The translations under genes were made by a program, and so were the position numbers. 41,911 bases of DNA from Beijerinckiaceae bacterium. GTDB taxonomy: Bacteria; Pseudomonadota; Alphaproteobacteria; Rhizobiales; Beijerinckiaceae. This document shows, piece by piece, positions 1 to 9,713 of this stretch. The DNA is taken from positions 1-41,911 of the forward strand of contig JAUXWZ010000084.1 in the NCBI GenBank assembly GCA_030684835.1, read 5' to 3'. How positions within the stretch are numbered: the first letter of the stretch is position 1; each line of letters opens with the position of its first letter. Below the pieces are notes generated by a model that saw only the letters and a list, made by a program, of their open reading frames with translations, did not search any database and had not been told where the DNA came from.

Positions 1-360
1 GGTTGCCTTCTGCGCGGCACGAAGCGCGAAGACGTTGAGCGCGGTCAGGTTCTTTGCAAGCCGGGTTCTGTGAAGCCGCACACGAAGTTCAAGGCCGAAG
101 CCTACATCCTGACGAAGGATGAAGGCGGTCGTCACACGCCGTTCTTCACGAACTATCGTCCGCAGTTTTATTTCCGCACGACGGACGTGACGGGCATCGT
201 AACGTTGCCGGAAGGCACCGAGATGGTGATGCCTGGCGACAACGTGACGATGGAAGTCGCGCTGATCGTTCCGATCGCGATGGAAGAGAAGCTTCGCTTC
301 GCCATCCGCGAAGGCGGCCGCACAGTCGGCGCCGGCGTGGTTGCATCCATCATCGAGTAA
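1..360 (+). CDS. tuf: Elongation factor Tu, C-terminal part (5' end outside window)
   Basis: The frame is open from base 1 to a TAA at 358-360 and encodes the last 119 residues of EF-Tu, covering the end of domain 2 and all of domain 3. The stretch beginning [13 protein letters not shown] and the motifs [20 protein letters not shown] and the terminal [14 protein letters not shown] are unmistakable. EF-Tu delivers aminoacyl-tRNA to the ribosome as a GTP complex; domain 3 contacts tRNA and EF-Ts. It leads into rpsJ 60 nt downstream, the usual str-to-S10 junction. The GTPase domain lies outside the window, so its integrity cannot be judged. Confidence 0.97.
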   Translation, partial: GCLLRGTKREDVERGQVLCKPGSVKPHTKFKAEAYILTKDEGGRHTPFFTNYRPQFYFRTTDVTGIVTLPEGTEMVMPGDNVTMEVALIVPIAMEEKLRFAIREGGRTVGAGVVASIIE

Positions 361-420
361 GCGGTTTCGGTTCGACCGGCGCGGGGTTTGTCCCGCGCCG
401 ATCGCTCAGAGGATTTTTCC

Positions 421-729
<309 letters not shown>

Positions 730-780
730 GGGTAAAACCGGGCGCCTCTTCAAAGTAAAGCGCCTTCGAGGATAGGTAAC

Positions 781-1515
781 ATGCGGTCAGGTGTCATCGC
801 ACAAAAGGTCGGAATGACCCGCGTCTTTAACGAGACGGGGGAGCAAATTCCGGTCACGGTCCTGAAAATGGACGGCTGTCAGGTCGTCGCTCACAGGACG
901 ATGGAAAAGAACGGCTACTCGGCCATTCAGCTCGGCATTGGCCGCGCGAAGGTCAAGAACGTATCCAAGGCTGAGCGTACGCGCTTTGCCAAGGCGAGCG
1001 TTGAGCCGAAAATGAAATTGGTCGAATTCCGCGTTCCGGAAGACGGCGTGATTCCGGTCGGCGCAGAAATTACTGCTGATCACTTCGTGACGGGCCAGTT
1101 CGTGGACGTCACCGGCACGTCTATCGGTAAAGGCTTTGCCGGCCCGATGAAGCGCTGGAACTTCGGTGGCTTGCGAGCCACCCACGGCGTGTCCGTCTCG
1201 CATCGTTCGCACGGTTCAACCGGTGGTCGTCAGGATCCCGGCAAGACCTTCAAGAACAAGAAGATGGCCGGCCACATGGGTGTCGATCGCATCACCACGC
1301 TTAACCTGCGTGTTGTCTCGACCGATCCCGATCGCGGCCTGATCCTTGTCGAAGGTTCGGTTCCCGGTCACGCAGGTGGCTGGATCACCGTTCGCGATGC
1401 GATCAAGAAGGCTCTTCCTAAGGACGCGCCGCAACCCGGCAAGTTCCGCACTGTCGATAGCGCCGTTGCTGCAGACGCAGCCGACGCTCCGGCTCAAACC
1501 AATCAGGAGGCCTGA
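781..1515 (+). CDS. rplC: 50S ribosomal protein L3
   Basis: This 244-residue protein starts [16 protein letters not shown] and contains the long loop motif [13 protein letters not shown] followed by [17 protein letters not shown] and GHMG, which reaches towards the peptidyl-transferase centre in known structures. It is an early 50S assembly protein. Compared with the E. coli protein (about 209 residues) there is a C-terminal tail of roughly 30 Ala/Asp-rich residues after the conserved core, which is common in alphaproteobacteria. It lies 51 nt after rpsJ and only 3 nt before rplD, so it is part of the same transcript. Confidence 0.97.
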   Translation: MRSGVIAQKVGMTRVFNETGEQIPVTVLKMDGCQVVAHRTMEKNGYSAIQLGIGRAKVKNVSKAERTRFAKASVEPKMKLVEFRVPEDGVIPVGAEITADHFVTGQFVDVTGTSIGKGFAGPMKRWNFGGLRATHGVSVSHRSHGSTGGRQDPGKTFKNKKMAGHMGVDRITTLNLRVVSTDPDRGLILVEGSVPGHAGGWITVRDAIKKALPKDAPQPGKFRTVDSAVAADAADAPAQTNQEA

Positions 1516-1518
1516 GCC

Positions 1519-2139
1519 GTGAAGATAAACATCACGTCTCTCGACGGCGCTGACAACGGTTCAATCGAACTGAACGACGATTTGTTCGGTCTCGAGCCGC
1601 GCGAAGATCTCATCGCGCGCATGATCCGCTACCAGCTCGCCAAGCGCCGCGCCGGCACTCATGCGGTGAAGAACCGCGCTGAGATCGCTCGCACGGGCAA
1701 AAAGATCTATCGCCAGAAGGGCACGGGCGGCGCACGTCACGGCTCGGCTCGCGTGCCGCAGTTCCGCGGCGGTGGTCGCGCCTTCGGTCCGCAAGTGCGC
1801 AGCCATGCGCACGATCTGCCAAAGAAGGTTCGCGCTCTCGCGCTTCGCCACGCTCTTTCTGCGAAGGCTCGTGACGGCGGCATCATCGTGTGGGATGGAG
1901 CTTCAATTGATGCTCACAAGACCAAGGGCCTGCTCTCGTCGTTCGAGAAGTTGGGCTTCCGGTCAGCCCTGATCATCGATGGCGCTCAGGTCCAGGAAAA
2001 CTTTGCCCTCGCCGCGAGCAACATTCCCAACATCGACGTTCTGCCGATCCAGGGCATTAACGTCTACGACATCATCCGCCGCGAGAAGCTCGTGCTGACC
2101 AGGGCGGCCGTGGATGCGCTGGAGGCGCGTTTCAAATGA
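1519..2139 (+). CDS. rplD: 50S ribosomal protein L4
   Basis: L4 (206 residues) has the expected basic extended loop with [15 protein letters not shown] and [10 protein letters not shown] (about residues 55-95), which lines the nascent-peptide exit tunnel, followed by the conserved globular end. The start is a GTG at 1519, preceded by AGGAGG inside the end of rplC and 3 nt after the rplC stop, so translation is probably coupled. In E. coli L4 represses its own operon; whether that happens here cannot be read from this sequence. Confidence 0.96.
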   Translation: MKINITSLDGADNGSIELNDDLFGLEPREDLIARMIRYQLAKRRAGTHAVKNRAEIARTGKKIYRQKGTGGARHGSARVPQFRGGGRAFGPQVRSHAHDLPKKVRALALRHALSAKARDGGIIVWDGASIDAHKTKGLLSSFEKLGFRSALIIDGAQVQENFALAASNIPNIDVLPIQGINVYDIIRREKLVLTRAAVDALEARFK

Positions 2140-2447
2140 GCCAGGCTTCGCGTTTCGCCGACACCCGGCACTACGACGTGATCGTCGCTCCCGTCATCAC
2201 CGAAAAGGCGACGATGGCGAGCGAACAGAACAAGGTTGTCTTCAAGGTGCGCAAGGATGCGACCAAGCCGCAGATTAAAGCTGCGGTTGAGCGTCTCTTC
2301 GACGTCAAGGTCGATAGCGTGAATACGCTGGTGCGCAAGGGTAAGACGAGAGTTTTCCGCGGAACCCGCGGCACGCAGAGCGACGTCAAGAAGGCGGTTG
2401 TCACCCTCGCCGAGGGCCACCGCATCGACGTGACGACCGGCCTGTAA
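2136..2447 (+). CDS. rplW: 50S ribosomal protein L23
   Basis: L23 (103 residues) contains the family signature [10 protein letters not shown] near the N-terminus and the segment [22 protein letters not shown]. It sits at the exit of the peptide tunnel, where trigger factor and SRP dock. Its ATG overlaps the rplD stop in an ATGA arrangement (4 nt), a direct sign of translational coupling. A short N-terminal stretch (about 14 residues) precedes the core; this is usual in rhizobial relatives. Confidence 0.96.
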   Translation: MSQASRFADTRHYDVIVAPVITEKATMASEQNKVVFKVRKDATKPQIKAAVERLFDVKVDSVNTLVRKGKTRVFRGTRGTQSDVKKAVVTLAEGHRIDVTTGL

Positions 2448-2471
2448 GAGAGCTCGAGGGACAAGAGAACC

Positions 2472-3311
2472 ATGGCGCTCAAGACATTCAAACCGGTCAC
2501 TCCAGGCCTCAGGCAGCTGGTCATCGTCGACCGCTCGCAGCTCTGGAAGGGCAAGCCGGTCAAGACCCTTACGGAAGGTCAGTCCTCCGCTGGCGGTCGC
2601 AACAATAACGGTCGCATCACCGTCCGCTTCCGCGGCGGTGGGCACAAGCAGACCTATCGCGTCGTTGATTTCAAACGCCGCAAGTTTGACATGCCGGCGA
2701 AGGTGGAGCGGATCGAATACGATCCGAACCGCACCTCCTTCATCGCGCTGATCAAGTACACCGATGGTGAGCTTGCCTACATCATTGCTCCCCAGCGCAT
2801 TGCGCCGGGCGATGAAGTTGTCTCTGGCAATCAGGTGGACGTGAAGCCGGGCAACGCGATGCCGCTGGCCAACATGCCGGTTGGCACCATTGTGCACAAC
2901 GTCGAGCTGAAGATTGGCAAGGGCGGCGCGATTGCCCGCTCCGCCGGCTCCTACGCTCAGATCGTTGGCCGCGACCAGGGCTACGTGATCGTCCGTCTCA
3001 ATTCGGGTGAACAGCGTCTCGTGCATGGCCAGTGCTTCGGCACGGTCGGCGCGGTGTCGAACCCGGACCACATGAACACATCGCTGGGCAAGGCAGGGCG
3101 CAAGCGCTGGCTTGGTCGCAAGCCGCATAACCGTGGCGTCACCATGAACCCGGTCGACCATCCCCATGGCGGCGGCGAAGGCCGCACCTCGGGTGGCCGT
3201 CATCCGGTTTCCCCGTGGGGCAAGCCGACCAAGGGCAAGAAGACCCGGTCGAACAAGTCCACCACGAAGTTCATCGTGTCCTCGCGTCACAACCGCAAGA
3301 AAAAGGGCTGA
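2472..3311 (+). CDS. rplB: 50S ribosomal protein L2
   Basis: L2 (279 residues) is a primary 23S rRNA binder needed for subunit association and peptidyl transfer. The sequence shows [21 protein letters not shown] in the N-terminal OB-like part, the middle SH3-like domain with APQRIAPGD, and the C-terminal motif [21 protein letters not shown] with its conserved histidine. Length and termini match the family, with no insertions. It starts 24 nt after rplW and is followed 3 nt later by rpsS. Confidence 0.97.
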   Translation: MALKTFKPVTPGLRQLVIVDRSQLWKGKPVKTLTEGQSSAGGRNNNGRITVRFRGGGHKQTYRVVDFKRRKFDMPAKVERIEYDPNRTSFIALIKYTDGELAYIIAPQRIAPGDEVVSGNQVDVKPGNAMPLANMPVGTIVHNVELKIGKGGAIARSAGSYAQIVGRDQGYVIVRLNSGEQRLVHGQCFGTVGAVSNPDHMNTSLGKAGRKRWLGRKPHNRGVTMNPVDHPHGGGEGRTSGGRHPVSPWGKPTKGKKTRSNKSTTKFIVSSRHNRKKKG

Positions 3312-3314
3312 TCC

Positions 3315-3593
3315 ATGGCGCGTTCGATCTGGAAGGGCCCGTTTGTTGACGGCTACATCCTCAAGAAGGCAGATGCCTCGCGGGCTTCCGGCCGCAGCGA
3401 AGTTATCAAGATCTGGAGCCGTCGCTCCACGATCCTTCCGCAGTTCGTCGGTTTGACTTTTGGCGTCTACAACGGCCAGAAGCACATTCCGGTGAACGTG
3501 TCGGAAGACATGATCAATCATAAGTTCGGAGAGTTTGCTCCGACGCGGACCTTCCACGGTCACGCAGCGGACAAGAAAGCGAAGAGGGGCTGA
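3315..3593 (+). CDS. rpsS: 30S ribosomal protein S19
   Basis: S19 (92 residues) starts [15 protein letters not shown] and contains [24 protein letters not shown] and the conserved [14 protein letters not shown] end, which contacts 16S rRNA in the head next to S13 and the A-site tRNA. It is 3 nt downstream of rplB and 2 nt upstream of rplV. No unusual feature was seen. Confidence 0.97.
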   Translation: MARSIWKGPFVDGYILKKADASRASGRSEVIKIWSRRSTILPQFVGLTFGVYNGQKHIPVNVSEDMINHKFGEFAPTRTFHGHAADKKAKRG

Positions 3594-3595
3594 GG

Positions 3596-3982
3596 ATGTC
3601 CAAGCCTAAGAATGAACGGGCGCTCAAGGACAACGAGGCCAAGGCCGTCGTGCGCATGCTGCGCGTCAGCCCGCAGAAGCTCAATCTTCTTGCCCAGTTG
3701 ATCCGCGGCAAGAAGGTGGATCGCGCGCTCGCCGATCTGGAATTCTCGCGCAAGCGCATTTCCGTTGCTGTCAAGAAGGCGCTGGAAAGCGCTATCGCGA
3801 ACGCTGAAAACAATCATTCGCTCGAGGTTGACGATCTTGTCGTCGCCGAGGCGCACGTCGGCAAGGCGCTTGTCATGAAGCGTTTTCACGCCCGCGCCCG
3901 TGGCCGCGCCGGACGGGTCGAGAAGCCATTCTCGAACCTGACGATTGTGGTGCGCGAAGTGCCCGCCGAAGCGAAGGCCTGA
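3596..3982 (+). CDS. rplV: 50S ribosomal protein L22
   Basis: L22 (128 residues) shows the core [35 protein letters not shown], and the beta-hairpin segment [21 protein letters not shown] that reaches into the exit tunnel and is a known site of macrolide-resistance mutations. Length is ordinary for alphaproteobacteria, which carry a short N-terminal extension. The ATG at 3596 follows GAGG and lies only 2 nt after the rpsS stop. Confidence 0.97.
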   Translation: MSKPKNERALKDNEAKAVVRMLRVSPQKLNLLAQLIRGKKVDRALADLEFSRKRISVAVKKALESAIANAENNHSLEVDDLVVAEAHVGKALVMKRFHARARGRAGRVEKPFSNLTIVVREVPAEAKA

Positions 3983-3992
3983 GGAGAATACG

Positions 3993-4745
3993 ATGGGTCA
4001 GAAAGTCAATCCAATCGGCTTGCGTCTCGGCATTAATCGTACGTGGGATTCGCGTTGGTACGCCTCACGCGGCGAATATGCCCGGCTTCTGCACGAGGAC
4101 ATGAAGATTCGCGAAGTGCTGATGAAGGAGCTGAAGCAGGCTGCTATCTCGCGCATCGTCATCGAGCGCCCGCACAAGAAGTGCCGCGTCACCATTCACT
4201 CGGCGCGTCCGGGCGTGGTGATCGGCAAGAAGGGCGCCGACATCGACAAGATCCGCAAGATCGTCACGAAGATCACTGACTCCGAAGTCGTGATCAACAT
4301 CGTCGAAGTGCGCAAGCCTGAAGTTGACTCCACGCTTGTTGCGGAATCGATTGCTCAGCAGCTCGAGCGCCGCGTCGCGTTCCGCCGCGCCATGAAGCGC
4401 GCTGTGCAGTCTGCGATCCGTCTCGGCGCCCAGGGCATCCGCATCAACTGCGCGGGTCGTCTCGGCGGCGCTGAAATCGCGCGCCTCGAATGGTATCGTG
4501 AGGGTCGCGTTCCGCTGCATACTTTGCGCGCGGACGTTGACTATGGAACCGCTACGGCGCACACCGCCTACGGAACCTGCGGAATCAAGGTTTGGATCTT
4601 CAAGGGCGAAATCCTTGAGCACGATCCGATGGCGCAGGACAAGCGAATGAATGAACAGGACAGCGGCGGCGACCGTCGTCCGCGCCGCGAAGGCCGTGAC
4701 CGCGATGACCGCGGTCGGGGTAATCGCGGTCGCGACGCGGCCTAA
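3993..4745 (+). CDS. rpsC: 30S ribosomal protein S3
   Basis: S3 (250 residues) starts [20 protein letters not shown] at the ATG at 3993, which has GAGGAG upstream; an open frame extends 5' to 3945 inside rplV but does not match the family. A KH domain with the GxxG-type loop [12 protein letters not shown] (about residues 70-85) and the C-terminal motif [14 protein letters not shown] identify it. S3 lines the mRNA entry channel with S4 and S5. The last 25 or so residues form an Arg/Asp/Gly-rich tail ([17 protein letters not shown]) beyond the conserved fold. Confidence 0.97.
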   Translation: MGQKVNPIGLRLGINRTWDSRWYASRGEYARLLHEDMKIREVLMKELKQAAISRIVIERPHKKCRVTIHSARPGVVIGKKGADIDKIRKIVTKITDSEVVINIVEVRKPEVDSTLVAESIAQQLERRVAFRRAMKRAVQSAIRLGAQGIRINCAGRLGGAEIARLEWYREGRVPLHTLRADVDYGTATAHTAYGTCGIKVWIFKGEILEHDPMAQDKRMNEQDSGGDRRPRREGRDRDDRGRGNRGRDAA

Positions 4746-4774
4746 GCTGGCAGGAAGGATCGAGAGTCTAAGCC

Positions 4775-5188
4775 ATGTTGCAACCCAAGCGCACAAAGTT
4801 CAGGAAGGCCTTCAAGGGCCGCATCCACGGGCAAGCTAAGGGCGGCTTCGAGCTCAACTTCGGCCAATTTGGTCTGAAGGCTCTGGAGCCGGAGCGCATT
4901 ACCGCCCGCCAAATCGAGGCGGCGCGTCGCGCCATGACCCGCCACATGCGCCGCGTTGGCCGCGTGTGGATACGCATTTTCCCGGATGTGCCGGTTTCGA
5001 AGAAGCCGGTGGAAGTCCGTATGGGCAAGGGCAAGGGCGCTCCCGAATATTGGGCGGCGCGTGTGGCCCCGGGCCGCATCATGTTCGAGATCGATGGCGT
5101 TACGCCGGAACTCGCACGTGAGGCGCTGACGCTGGCGGCAGCGAAGTTGCCGATCAAGACGCGCTTCGTTCAGCGCATCGTAGAGTGA
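4775..5188 (+). CDS. rplP: 50S ribosomal protein L16
   Basis: L16 (137 residues) begins [19 protein letters not shown] and has the conserved [17 protein letters not shown] and [18 protein letters not shown] segments, near the A-site finger and the peptidyl-transferase region. Length equals that of most bacterial L16 proteins. It lies 29 nt after rpsC and 10 nt before rpmC. Confidence 0.97.
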   Translation: MLQPKRTKFRKAFKGRIHGQAKGGFELNFGQFGLKALEPERITARQIEAARRAMTRHMRRVGRVWIRIFPDVPVSKKPVEVRMGKGKGAPEYWAARVAPGRIMFEIDGVTPELAREALTLAAAKLPIKTRFVQRIVE

Positions 5189-5198
5189 GGAGAAAGTG

Positions 5199-5411
5199 AT
5201 GGCCAACAATCAGCGCATCTCCGATCTGCGCGTCCTGACCGATGATCAGCTGAAGGAGGAAGTCCTGAAGCTGAAGAAGGAGCAGTTCAACCTGCGCTTT
5301 CAACGCGCGACGGGACAGCTCGAAAACACATCGCGCGTGCGGGTAGTACGCCGTGACGTCGCCCGCGCCCTCACTGTCGCCGCGCAGAAGCGCGCCGAGG
5401 CGAAGAAGTAA
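5199..5411 (+). CDS. rpmC: 50S ribosomal protein L29
   Basis: L29 (70 residues) is a small helical hairpin at the exit tunnel next to L23. The core [39 protein letters not shown] is fully typical, with the conserved NLRFQ. Two adjacent starts are possible: GTG at 5196 and ATG at 5199. I chose the ATG because the GAGGAG ribosome-binding site at 5187-5192 is then 6 nt away. Confidence 0.95.
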   Translation: MANNQRISDLRVLTDDQLKEEVLKLKKEQFNLRFQRATGQLENTSRVRVVRRDVARALTVAAQKRAEAKK

Positions 5412-5421
5412 GGACACCGAC

Positions 5422-5664
5422 ATGCCAAAGCGTATTCTCCAGGGCACCGTCGTCTCCGACAAGCAGGAAAAGACCGTGGTCGTGCGCGTTGAGCGCCGGT
5501 TCACGCATCCTCTCCTGAAGAAGACGGTCCGTCGTTCGAAGCACTATCACGCGCACGACGAAGCCAAATCCTATAAGGTGGGTGATACCGTCTCGATCGA
5601 AGAGACCAAGCCCATTTCCAAGCTGAAGCGCTGGACCGTCGTTGAGACGACGCAGAAGGCCTGA
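5422..5664 (+). CDS. rpsQ: 30S ribosomal protein S17
   Basis: S17 (80 residues) starts [21 protein letters not shown] at the ATG at 5422 and carries the conserved [23 protein letters not shown] and [19 protein letters not shown]. It is an OB-fold primary binder of 16S rRNA. It lies 10 nt after rpmC and ends the S10 operon; a 97-nt gap with a hairpin separates it from rplN. Confidence 0.97.
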   Translation: MPKRILQGTVVSDKQEKTVVVRVERRFTHPLLKKTVRRSKHYHAHDEAKSYKVGDTVSIEETKPISKLKRWTVVETTQKA

Positions 5665-5713
5665 GGCATTCATTTACACCTAGGGAACGAGAACCGCTCC
5701 CTTCAGGCGTAGT

Positions 5714-5731
5714 CTGGAAGTTCGCTTCCGG
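5714..5731 (+). promoter_or_regulatory. UUCG-loop hairpin in the rpsQ-rplN gap
   Basis: In the 97-nt gap at the S10/spc operon boundary, CTGGAAG and CTTCCGG form a 7-bp stem (one G-T pair) closed by a TTCG tetraloop. No T-run follows, so it is not a standard intrinsic terminator; mRNA stability or processing at the operon boundary is possible. Seen by eye only. Confidence 0.45.
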
Positions 5732-5761
5732 AAACCGATCTGAGAAGAAAGGCACGTTGCC

Positions 5762-6130
5762 ATGATTCAGATGCAAACCAACCTCGACGTGGCGGATAAT
5801 TCCGGAGCACGCCGCGTGATGTGCATCAAGGTGCTCGGCGGCTCCAAGAGGAGATACGCGGGCGTGGGCGACATCATCGTGGTGTCGATCAAGGAAGCCA
5901 TTCCGCGCGGTCGCGTGAAGAAGGGCGACGTCATGAAGGCGGTCGTCGTTCGCACTGCGAAGGACATCCGCCGTGCAGACGGTTCGGTGATCCGCTTCGA
6001 TTCGAATGCGGCCGTCCTCATCAATAACCAGGCCGAGCCGATCGGCACGCGTATCTTCGGACCGGTTCCGCGCGAATTGCGCGCCAAGAACCACATGAAG
6101 ATCATCTCGCTCGCGCCGGAGGTGTTGTAA
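5762..6130 (+). CDS. rplN: 50S ribosomal protein L14
   Basis: L14 (122 residues, the canonical length) begins [22 protein letters not shown] and contains the family motif [31 protein letters not shown] and ending GPVPRELR. It forms inter-subunit bridges and is the binding site of the silencing factor RsfS. It opens the spc operon. Its TAA shares its last base with the rplX start (TAATG). Confidence 0.97.
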   Translation: MIQMQTNLDVADNSGARRVMCIKVLGGSKRRYAGVGDIIVVSIKEAIPRGRVKKGDVMKAVVVRTAKDIRRADGSVIRFDSNAAVLINNQAEPIGTRIFGPVPRELRAKNHMKIISLAPEVL

Positions 6131-6447
6131 TGGCTGCGAAAATTAAAAAGGGCGACAAGGTCGTCCTGCTCGCCGGTCGCGACAAGGGTCGCTCGGGCGA
6201 AGTCATCAAGGTGATCCCAGACGAGAACCGCGCTCTTGTTCGCGGTCTCAATATGGTGCGTCGCCATCAGCGCCAGACGGCGAGCCAGGAAGGCGGGATC
6301 ATCTCGAAGGAGGCTCCTGTCGACTTGTCAAATCTTGCGATCGCTGATCCCAAGGATGGCAAGGCTTCGCGCGTCGGTTTCAAGATTCTCGAAGACGGCC
6401 GCAAGGTCCGCTTCGCAAAGCGTTCCGGAGACCTGATCGATGCCTGA
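6130..6447 (+). CDS. rplX: 50S ribosomal protein L24
   Basis: L24 (105 residues) has an N-terminal KOW motif ([22 protein letters not shown]) and the conserved [17 protein letters not shown]. It initiates 50S assembly at the 5' end of 23S rRNA. The start overlaps the rplN stop by one base (TAATG) and its 3' end overlaps rplE by 8 nt, so the three genes are probably translated in a coupled way. Confidence 0.97.
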   Translation: MAAKIKKGDKVVLLAGRDKGRSGEVIKVIPDENRALVRGLNMVRRHQRQTASQEGGIISKEAPVDLSNLAIADPKDGKASRVGFKILEDGRKVRFAKRSGDLIDA

Positions 6448-7087
6448 GGCGAATGAAAAGGCCCCGAAGGCCAAGTCAAAGCGCGCGGAAGGATCTGCTA
6501 CCGCAAAGTTTGCGTCCGCAGAATCTCTCGCGCTCCCTGCCGGCTATTCGCCGCGCCTGCGCAAGCACTTCGACGAAGTCGTGCGCCAGAAGATGATCGA
6601 GCAGTTCGGTTACAAGAACCGTCTTGAAGTGCCTGTGATTGAGAAGATCGTTCTCAATATGGGCGTCGGCGAAGCCGTCAACGACACCAAGAAGGTGACG
6701 TCCGCTGCTGCGGATCTTGCGTTGATTGCCGGACAGCGTCCCGTGATTACGCGGGCGCGTCTCGCCATCTCGAGCTTCAAGGTTCGCGAAAACATGCCGA
6801 TTGGCGCGAAAGTCACTCTTCGCAGCACGCGCATGTACGAGTTCCTTGATCGTCTAATCACGGTCGCGCTCCCGCGCGTTCGCGATTTCCGCGGCCTCAA
6901 TCCGAAATCGTTCGATGGTCGCGGCAATTTCGCGATGGGTATCAAGGAGCACCTCGTGTTCCCTGAAATCGATTACGACAAGGCTGAGTCGGTCCTCGGT
7001 ATGGACGTTATCGTCTGCACCACGGCCAAAACTGACGAAGAGGCGCGTGCTCTGCTCAGCGCTTTCAACTTCCCGTTCCGGCAGTGA
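6440..7087 (+). CDS. rplE: 50S ribosomal protein L5 with N-terminal extension
   Basis: The conserved L5 fold begins about residue 33 ([24 protein letters not shown]) and includes [33 protein letters not shown] and the C-terminal [21 protein letters not shown]5 binds 5S rRNA and contacts the P-site tRNA. The protein has 215 residues, against roughly 180-190 in most bacteria, because of a Lys/Ala/Ser-rich N-terminal leader of about 32 residues. The leader starts inside rplX (8-nt overlap). Alternative starts nearer the core are not ATG, so I keep the long form, but the true N-terminus is less certain than the gene. Confidence 0.94.
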   Translation: MPEANEKAPKAKSKRAEGSATAKFASAESLALPAGYSPRLRKHFDEVVRQKMIEQFGYKNRLEVPVIEKIVLNMGVGEAVNDTKKVTSAAADLALIAGQRPVITRARLAISSFKVRENMPIGAKVTLRSTRMYEFLDRLITVALPRVRDFRGLNPKSFDGRGNFAMGIKEHLVFPEIDYDKAESVLGMDVIVCTTAKTDEEARALLSAFNFPFRQ

Positions 7088-7125
7088 GACCACGTCTCAG
7101 ACGCGGGACCAAGAGGTAGGCATAC

Positions 7126-7431
7126 ATGGCGAAGAAAAGCTCCATCGAGAAGAACAACCGTCGCGTGAAGCTGGTGAAGAAATTTGCCGCGCGTCGCGAG
7201 CGGCTCAAAGTGATCGCATACGACAAGTCGCTCGACATTACCGAGCGCTTTGAGGCGGCCATCAAGCTTGCGGAAGTGCCGCGCAACTCGTCCAAGACGC
7301 GTGTGCGCAACCGCTGCGAAGTGACAGGTCGTCCGCGCGCCTTTTACGGGAAGATGCGCATGTCGCGCATCGCGGTCCGCGAGCTTGGCTCGAAGGGTCT
7401 GATTCCCGGTCTTGTGAAGTCGAGCTGGTAA
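7126..7431 (+). CDS. rpsN: 30S ribosomal protein S14 (zinc-free type)
   Basis: S14 (101 residues) begins [28 protein letters not shown] and ends with the family motif [29 protein letters not shown]. It is the long C-minus form: only one cysteine is present ([10 protein letters not shown]) and there is no CxxC pair for zinc. Length matches this form. It lies between rplE and rpsH as in the canonical spc order; the ATG follows AAGAGG. Confidence 0.96.
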   Translation: MAKKSSIEKNNRRVKLVKKFAARRERLKVIAYDKSLDITERFEAAIKLAEVPRNSSKTRVRNRCEVTGRPRAFYGKMRMSRIAVRELGSKGLIPGLVKSSW

Positions 7432-7441
7432 GGAGGGCGCG

Positions 7442-7834
7442 ATGAATGATCCTTTGGGCGATATGCTCACGCGCATCCGCAACGCTCAGTTGCGCCGCAA
7501 GAACAAGGTAACGACGCCAGGCTCGCGCCTGCGTGAGAACGTGCTCGTAGTCCTCAAGGATGAGGGCTACATCCGTGACTTTTCGTCCACGGATTACGGC
7601 AACGGTCGCACCGAGTTTGAAATTGAACTGAAGTACCATGAGGGCCAGCCGGTCATCCGGGAGATCGAGCGCGTCTCGAAGCCCGGCCGCCGTGTCTATA
7701 GCGCCGTCACCGCGATGCCGCGGGTCGCTAATGGCCTCGGCATCACAATCGTCTCGACTCCGAAGGGCGTTATGGCCGACCACTCTGCTCGTGAGCAGAA
7801 TGTGGGCGGCGAAGTGCTCTGCCGGGTGTTCTGA
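7442..7834 (+). CDS. rpsH: 30S ribosomal protein S8
   Basis: S8 (130 residues) starts [20 protein letters not shown] and ends with the conserved [19 protein letters not shown]; the central KPGRRVY and [14 protein letters not shown] segments are also typical. S8 is a primary 16S rRNA binder, and in E. coli represses the spc operon by binding mRNA near rplE; such a site is not evident here. AAGGAGG lies just upstream of the ATG. Confidence 0.97.
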   Translation: MNDPLGDMLTRIRNAQLRRKNKVTTPGSRLRENVLVVLKDEGYIRDFSSTDYGNGRTEFEIELKYHEGQPVIREIERVSKPGRRVYSAVTAMPRVANGLGITIVSTPKGVMADHSAREQNVGGEVLCRVF

Positions 7835-7852
7835 TCGGAAGGCGAAACGCAA

Positions 7853-8386
7853 ATGTCTCGTGTCGGTAAGAAACCCGTCGCAATCCCCGCCGGAGTCACG
7901 GCGAAGGTCGACGGTCAGAAGGTCGCTGTAAAAGGCGGCAAGGGCGAGCTCAGCTTCGTCGTCCATGACGATGTTGAAGTCACCGTAGAGGGTTCTGCGA
8001 TCAAAGTGGATCCGCGCTTCGAAACAAAGCGCGCCCGCGCCATGTGGGGCATGTCCCGCGCCATGATCAATAATTTGGTCGCCGGTGTGTCGAAGGGCTT
8101 CGAGAAGAAGCTTGAGATCACGGGTGTTGGCTACAAGGCGGCGGTGGCGGGTAAGAACCTGCAGCTCTCGCTCGGCTACAGCCATGATGTAACTTATCCG
8201 ATCCCGGCCGGCGTCTTGATTACGACGCCCAAGCCCACCGAGATTGCGATCTCGGGTATCGATAAGCGCCAGATTGGCCAGATTGCCGCCGAAATCCGTT
8301 CGATGCGCCCCCCGGAGCCCTACAAGGGCAAGGGCGTGAGGTACGCTGGCGAGTTCATCTTCCGTAAGGAAGGCAAGAAGAAGTAA
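7853..8386 (+). CDS. rplF: 50S ribosomal protein L6
   Basis: L6 (177 residues) has the duplicated L6 fold: first repeat with [15 protein letters not shown], second with [25 protein letters not shown], and the C-terminal rRNA-binding signature [16 protein letters not shown]. Length is exactly as expected. It lies 18 nt after rpsH and 12 nt before rplR. Confidence 0.97.
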   Translation: MSRVGKKPVAIPAGVTAKVDGQKVAVKGGKGELSFVVHDDVEVTVEGSAIKVDPRFETKRARAMWGMSRAMINNLVAGVSKGFEKKLEITGVGYKAAVAGKNLQLSLGYSHDVTYPIPAGVLITTPKPTEIAISGIDKRQIGQIAAEIRSMRPPEPYKGKGVRYAGEFIFRKEGKKK

Positions 8387-8398
8387 GGAGCGCCTGCA

Positions 8399-8761
8399 AT
8401 GGCTAAGGACAATCAGGCCGTCAGCCGCCGCAAGGCGCGCGTGCGCCGCTCAATTCGCGCTCGCGCCTACGGCAAGCCCCGGCTTTCCGTGCATCGGTCT
8501 TCAAAGCAGATCTATGCGCAGATCATCGACGACGAGCAGGGGTCGACACTTGTCGCCGCCTCTTCGCTTGAAAAGGATCAGCGCGAGGGTCTGAAAACAG
8601 GCGCCAACAAGGACGCTGCGAAGGCCATTGGCCTTCTCATCGCCCAGCGTGCGGCAGAGAAGGGCATCAAGGATGTCGTTTTCGATCGCGGCTCCTACAT
8701 CTATCACGGGCGCGTTAAGGCGCTTGCAGAGGCGGCCCGCGAGGGCGGTCTCAACTTCTAG
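8399..8761 (+). CDS. rplR: 50S ribosomal protein L18
   Basis: L18 (120 residues) binds 5S rRNA together with L5 and L25. The Arg-rich start [35 protein letters not shown] and the end [28 protein letters not shown] are diagnostic. It is followed by an unusually long gap (154 nt) for this operon, which contains a large hairpin before rpsE. Confidence 0.97.
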   Translation: MAKDNQAVSRRKARVRRSIRARAYGKPRLSVHRSSKQIYAQIIDDEQGSTLVAASSLEKDQREGLKTGANKDAAKAIGLLIAQRAAEKGIKDVVFDRGSYIYHGRVKALAEAAREGGLNF

Positions 8762-8788
8762 GCCTCTTTGCCTCGGTGAAAAGGTATT

Positions 8789-8825
8789 GGGCGGTGCGCG
8801 TGTCGCATGACATGTGCAACCGCCC
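8789..8825 (+). promoter_or_regulatory. Large stem-loop in the rplR-rpsE gap
   Basis: GGGCGGT at 8789-8795 pairs with ACCGCCC at 8819-8825, and the interior continues with nine more pairs (two of them G-T) down to a GCAT loop, with one bulged A. This gives about 16 bp in a 37-nt element inside the only long gap of the rplR-rpsE-rpmD run. There is no T-tract, so a plain terminator is unlikely; RNA stability, pausing or processing are possible roles. Pairing was worked out by hand. Confidence 0.5.
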
Positions 8826-8915
8826 TCATTGACTCTCCTCGCGCAAAAGGCGAGAGGAGGGCTCCCAGCGAGCGGGACGCGTGAGGCGTTCCGCGCAAGT
8901 GACGGAAGAAAAAAT

Positions 8916-9488
8916 ATGGCACGTGAAGGTGAAGGCGGTCGCCACAATCGCGATCGTGATGACCGTGACGGCGAATTCGTGGACCGGCTGGTTCACATTA
9001 ACCGCGTCGCGAAGGTTGTGAAGGGTGGCCGTCGTTTCGGCTTTGCTGCTCTCGTCGTCGTCGGCGACCAGAAGGGTCGCGTTGGCTTTGGCCACGGCAA
9101 GGCGCGCGAAGTTCCTGAAGCCATCCGCAAGGCGACGGAAGCCGCCAAGCGCGGGCTCATCCGGGTTCCGCTTCGCGAAGGCCGTACGCTGCATCATGAC
9201 GTGTTCGGGCGCCACGGCGCTGGTCGCGTTGTTCTGCGCGCCGCTCCCGCGGGCACCGGCATCATTGCGGGCGGTCCGATGCGCGCTGTCTTCGAGACGC
9301 TCGGCATGCACGATGTCGTTGCGAAGTCGCAGGGTTCATCCAACCCCTACAACATGATCCGCGCGACCTTCGATGCGCTCAAGCGCGAGGATTCGCCCCG
9401 TTCGGTTGCCGCGCGCCGGAGCCTCAAGGTTTCGACGCTTCAGGCTCGCCGCCAGGGTGGCGACGCCGAAGCCGCTGCTGAAGCCTGA
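8916..9488 (+). CDS. rpsE: 30S ribosomal protein S5
   Basis: S5 (190 residues) has the double-stranded RNA-binding-like N-terminal domain ([29 protein letters not shown]) and the C-terminal domain with [18 protein letters not shown] and [15 protein letters not shown]. It shapes the mRNA entry channel and affects decoding accuracy. The first 19 or so residues are an Arg/Asp-rich leader ([13 protein letters not shown]) like that of other alphaproteobacteria. The ATG at 8916, preceded by GGAAG, was chosen because it matches the family; the frame is open further upstream through the gap but that part is unrelated. Confidence 0.96.
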   Translation: MAREGEGGRHNRDRDDRDGEFVDRLVHINRVAKVVKGGRRFGFAALVVVGDQKGRVGFGHGKAREVPEAIRKATEAAKRGLIRVPLREGRTLHHDVFGRHGAGRVVLRAAPAGTGIIAGGPMRAVFETLGMHDVVAKSQGSSNPYNMIRATFDALKREDSPRSVAARRSLKVSTLQARRQGGDAEAAAEA

Positions 9489-9502
9489 GGGGAGGGATCA
9501 AC

Positions 9503-9703
9503 ATGAACACCTCCACCAAGAAAACGGTTACCGTTGAGCAGGTTTCCAGCTCCATCGGCCGTCCGCATGAGCAGCGCGAGACTCTCAAGGGCCTGCGTCT
9601 CAACAAGATCGGCCGCCAGTCCTCACTCGAGGATACGCCGTCCGTTCGTGGCATGATCGCCAAAGTCGCGCACCTTGTGCGCGTCGTTGACGGCAACAAG
9701 TGA
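9503..9703 (+). CDS. rpmD: 50S ribosomal protein L30
   Basis: L30 (66 residues) contains the conserved core [28 protein letters not shown] and [15 protein letters not shown]. It is a small non-essential 50S protein that is missing in some lineages; its retention here between rpsE and rplO is canonical. The ATG follows GAGGGAGGG-type purines 6-14 nt upstream. Confidence 0.95.
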   Translation: MNTSTKKTVTVEQVSSSIGRPHEQRETLKGLRLNKIGRQSSLEDTPSVRGMIAKVAHLVRVVDGNK

Positions 9704-9713
9704 GGAGGGCGCG

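Noticed and set aside
2064-3563. Long open frame on the minus strand opposite rplW-rplB-rpsS
   Set aside because: It lies fully opposite well-recognised ribosomal genes, and its translation shows no family features; it follows from high GC and codon bias. The same applies to long frames opposite pccB and the RluA-type gene.
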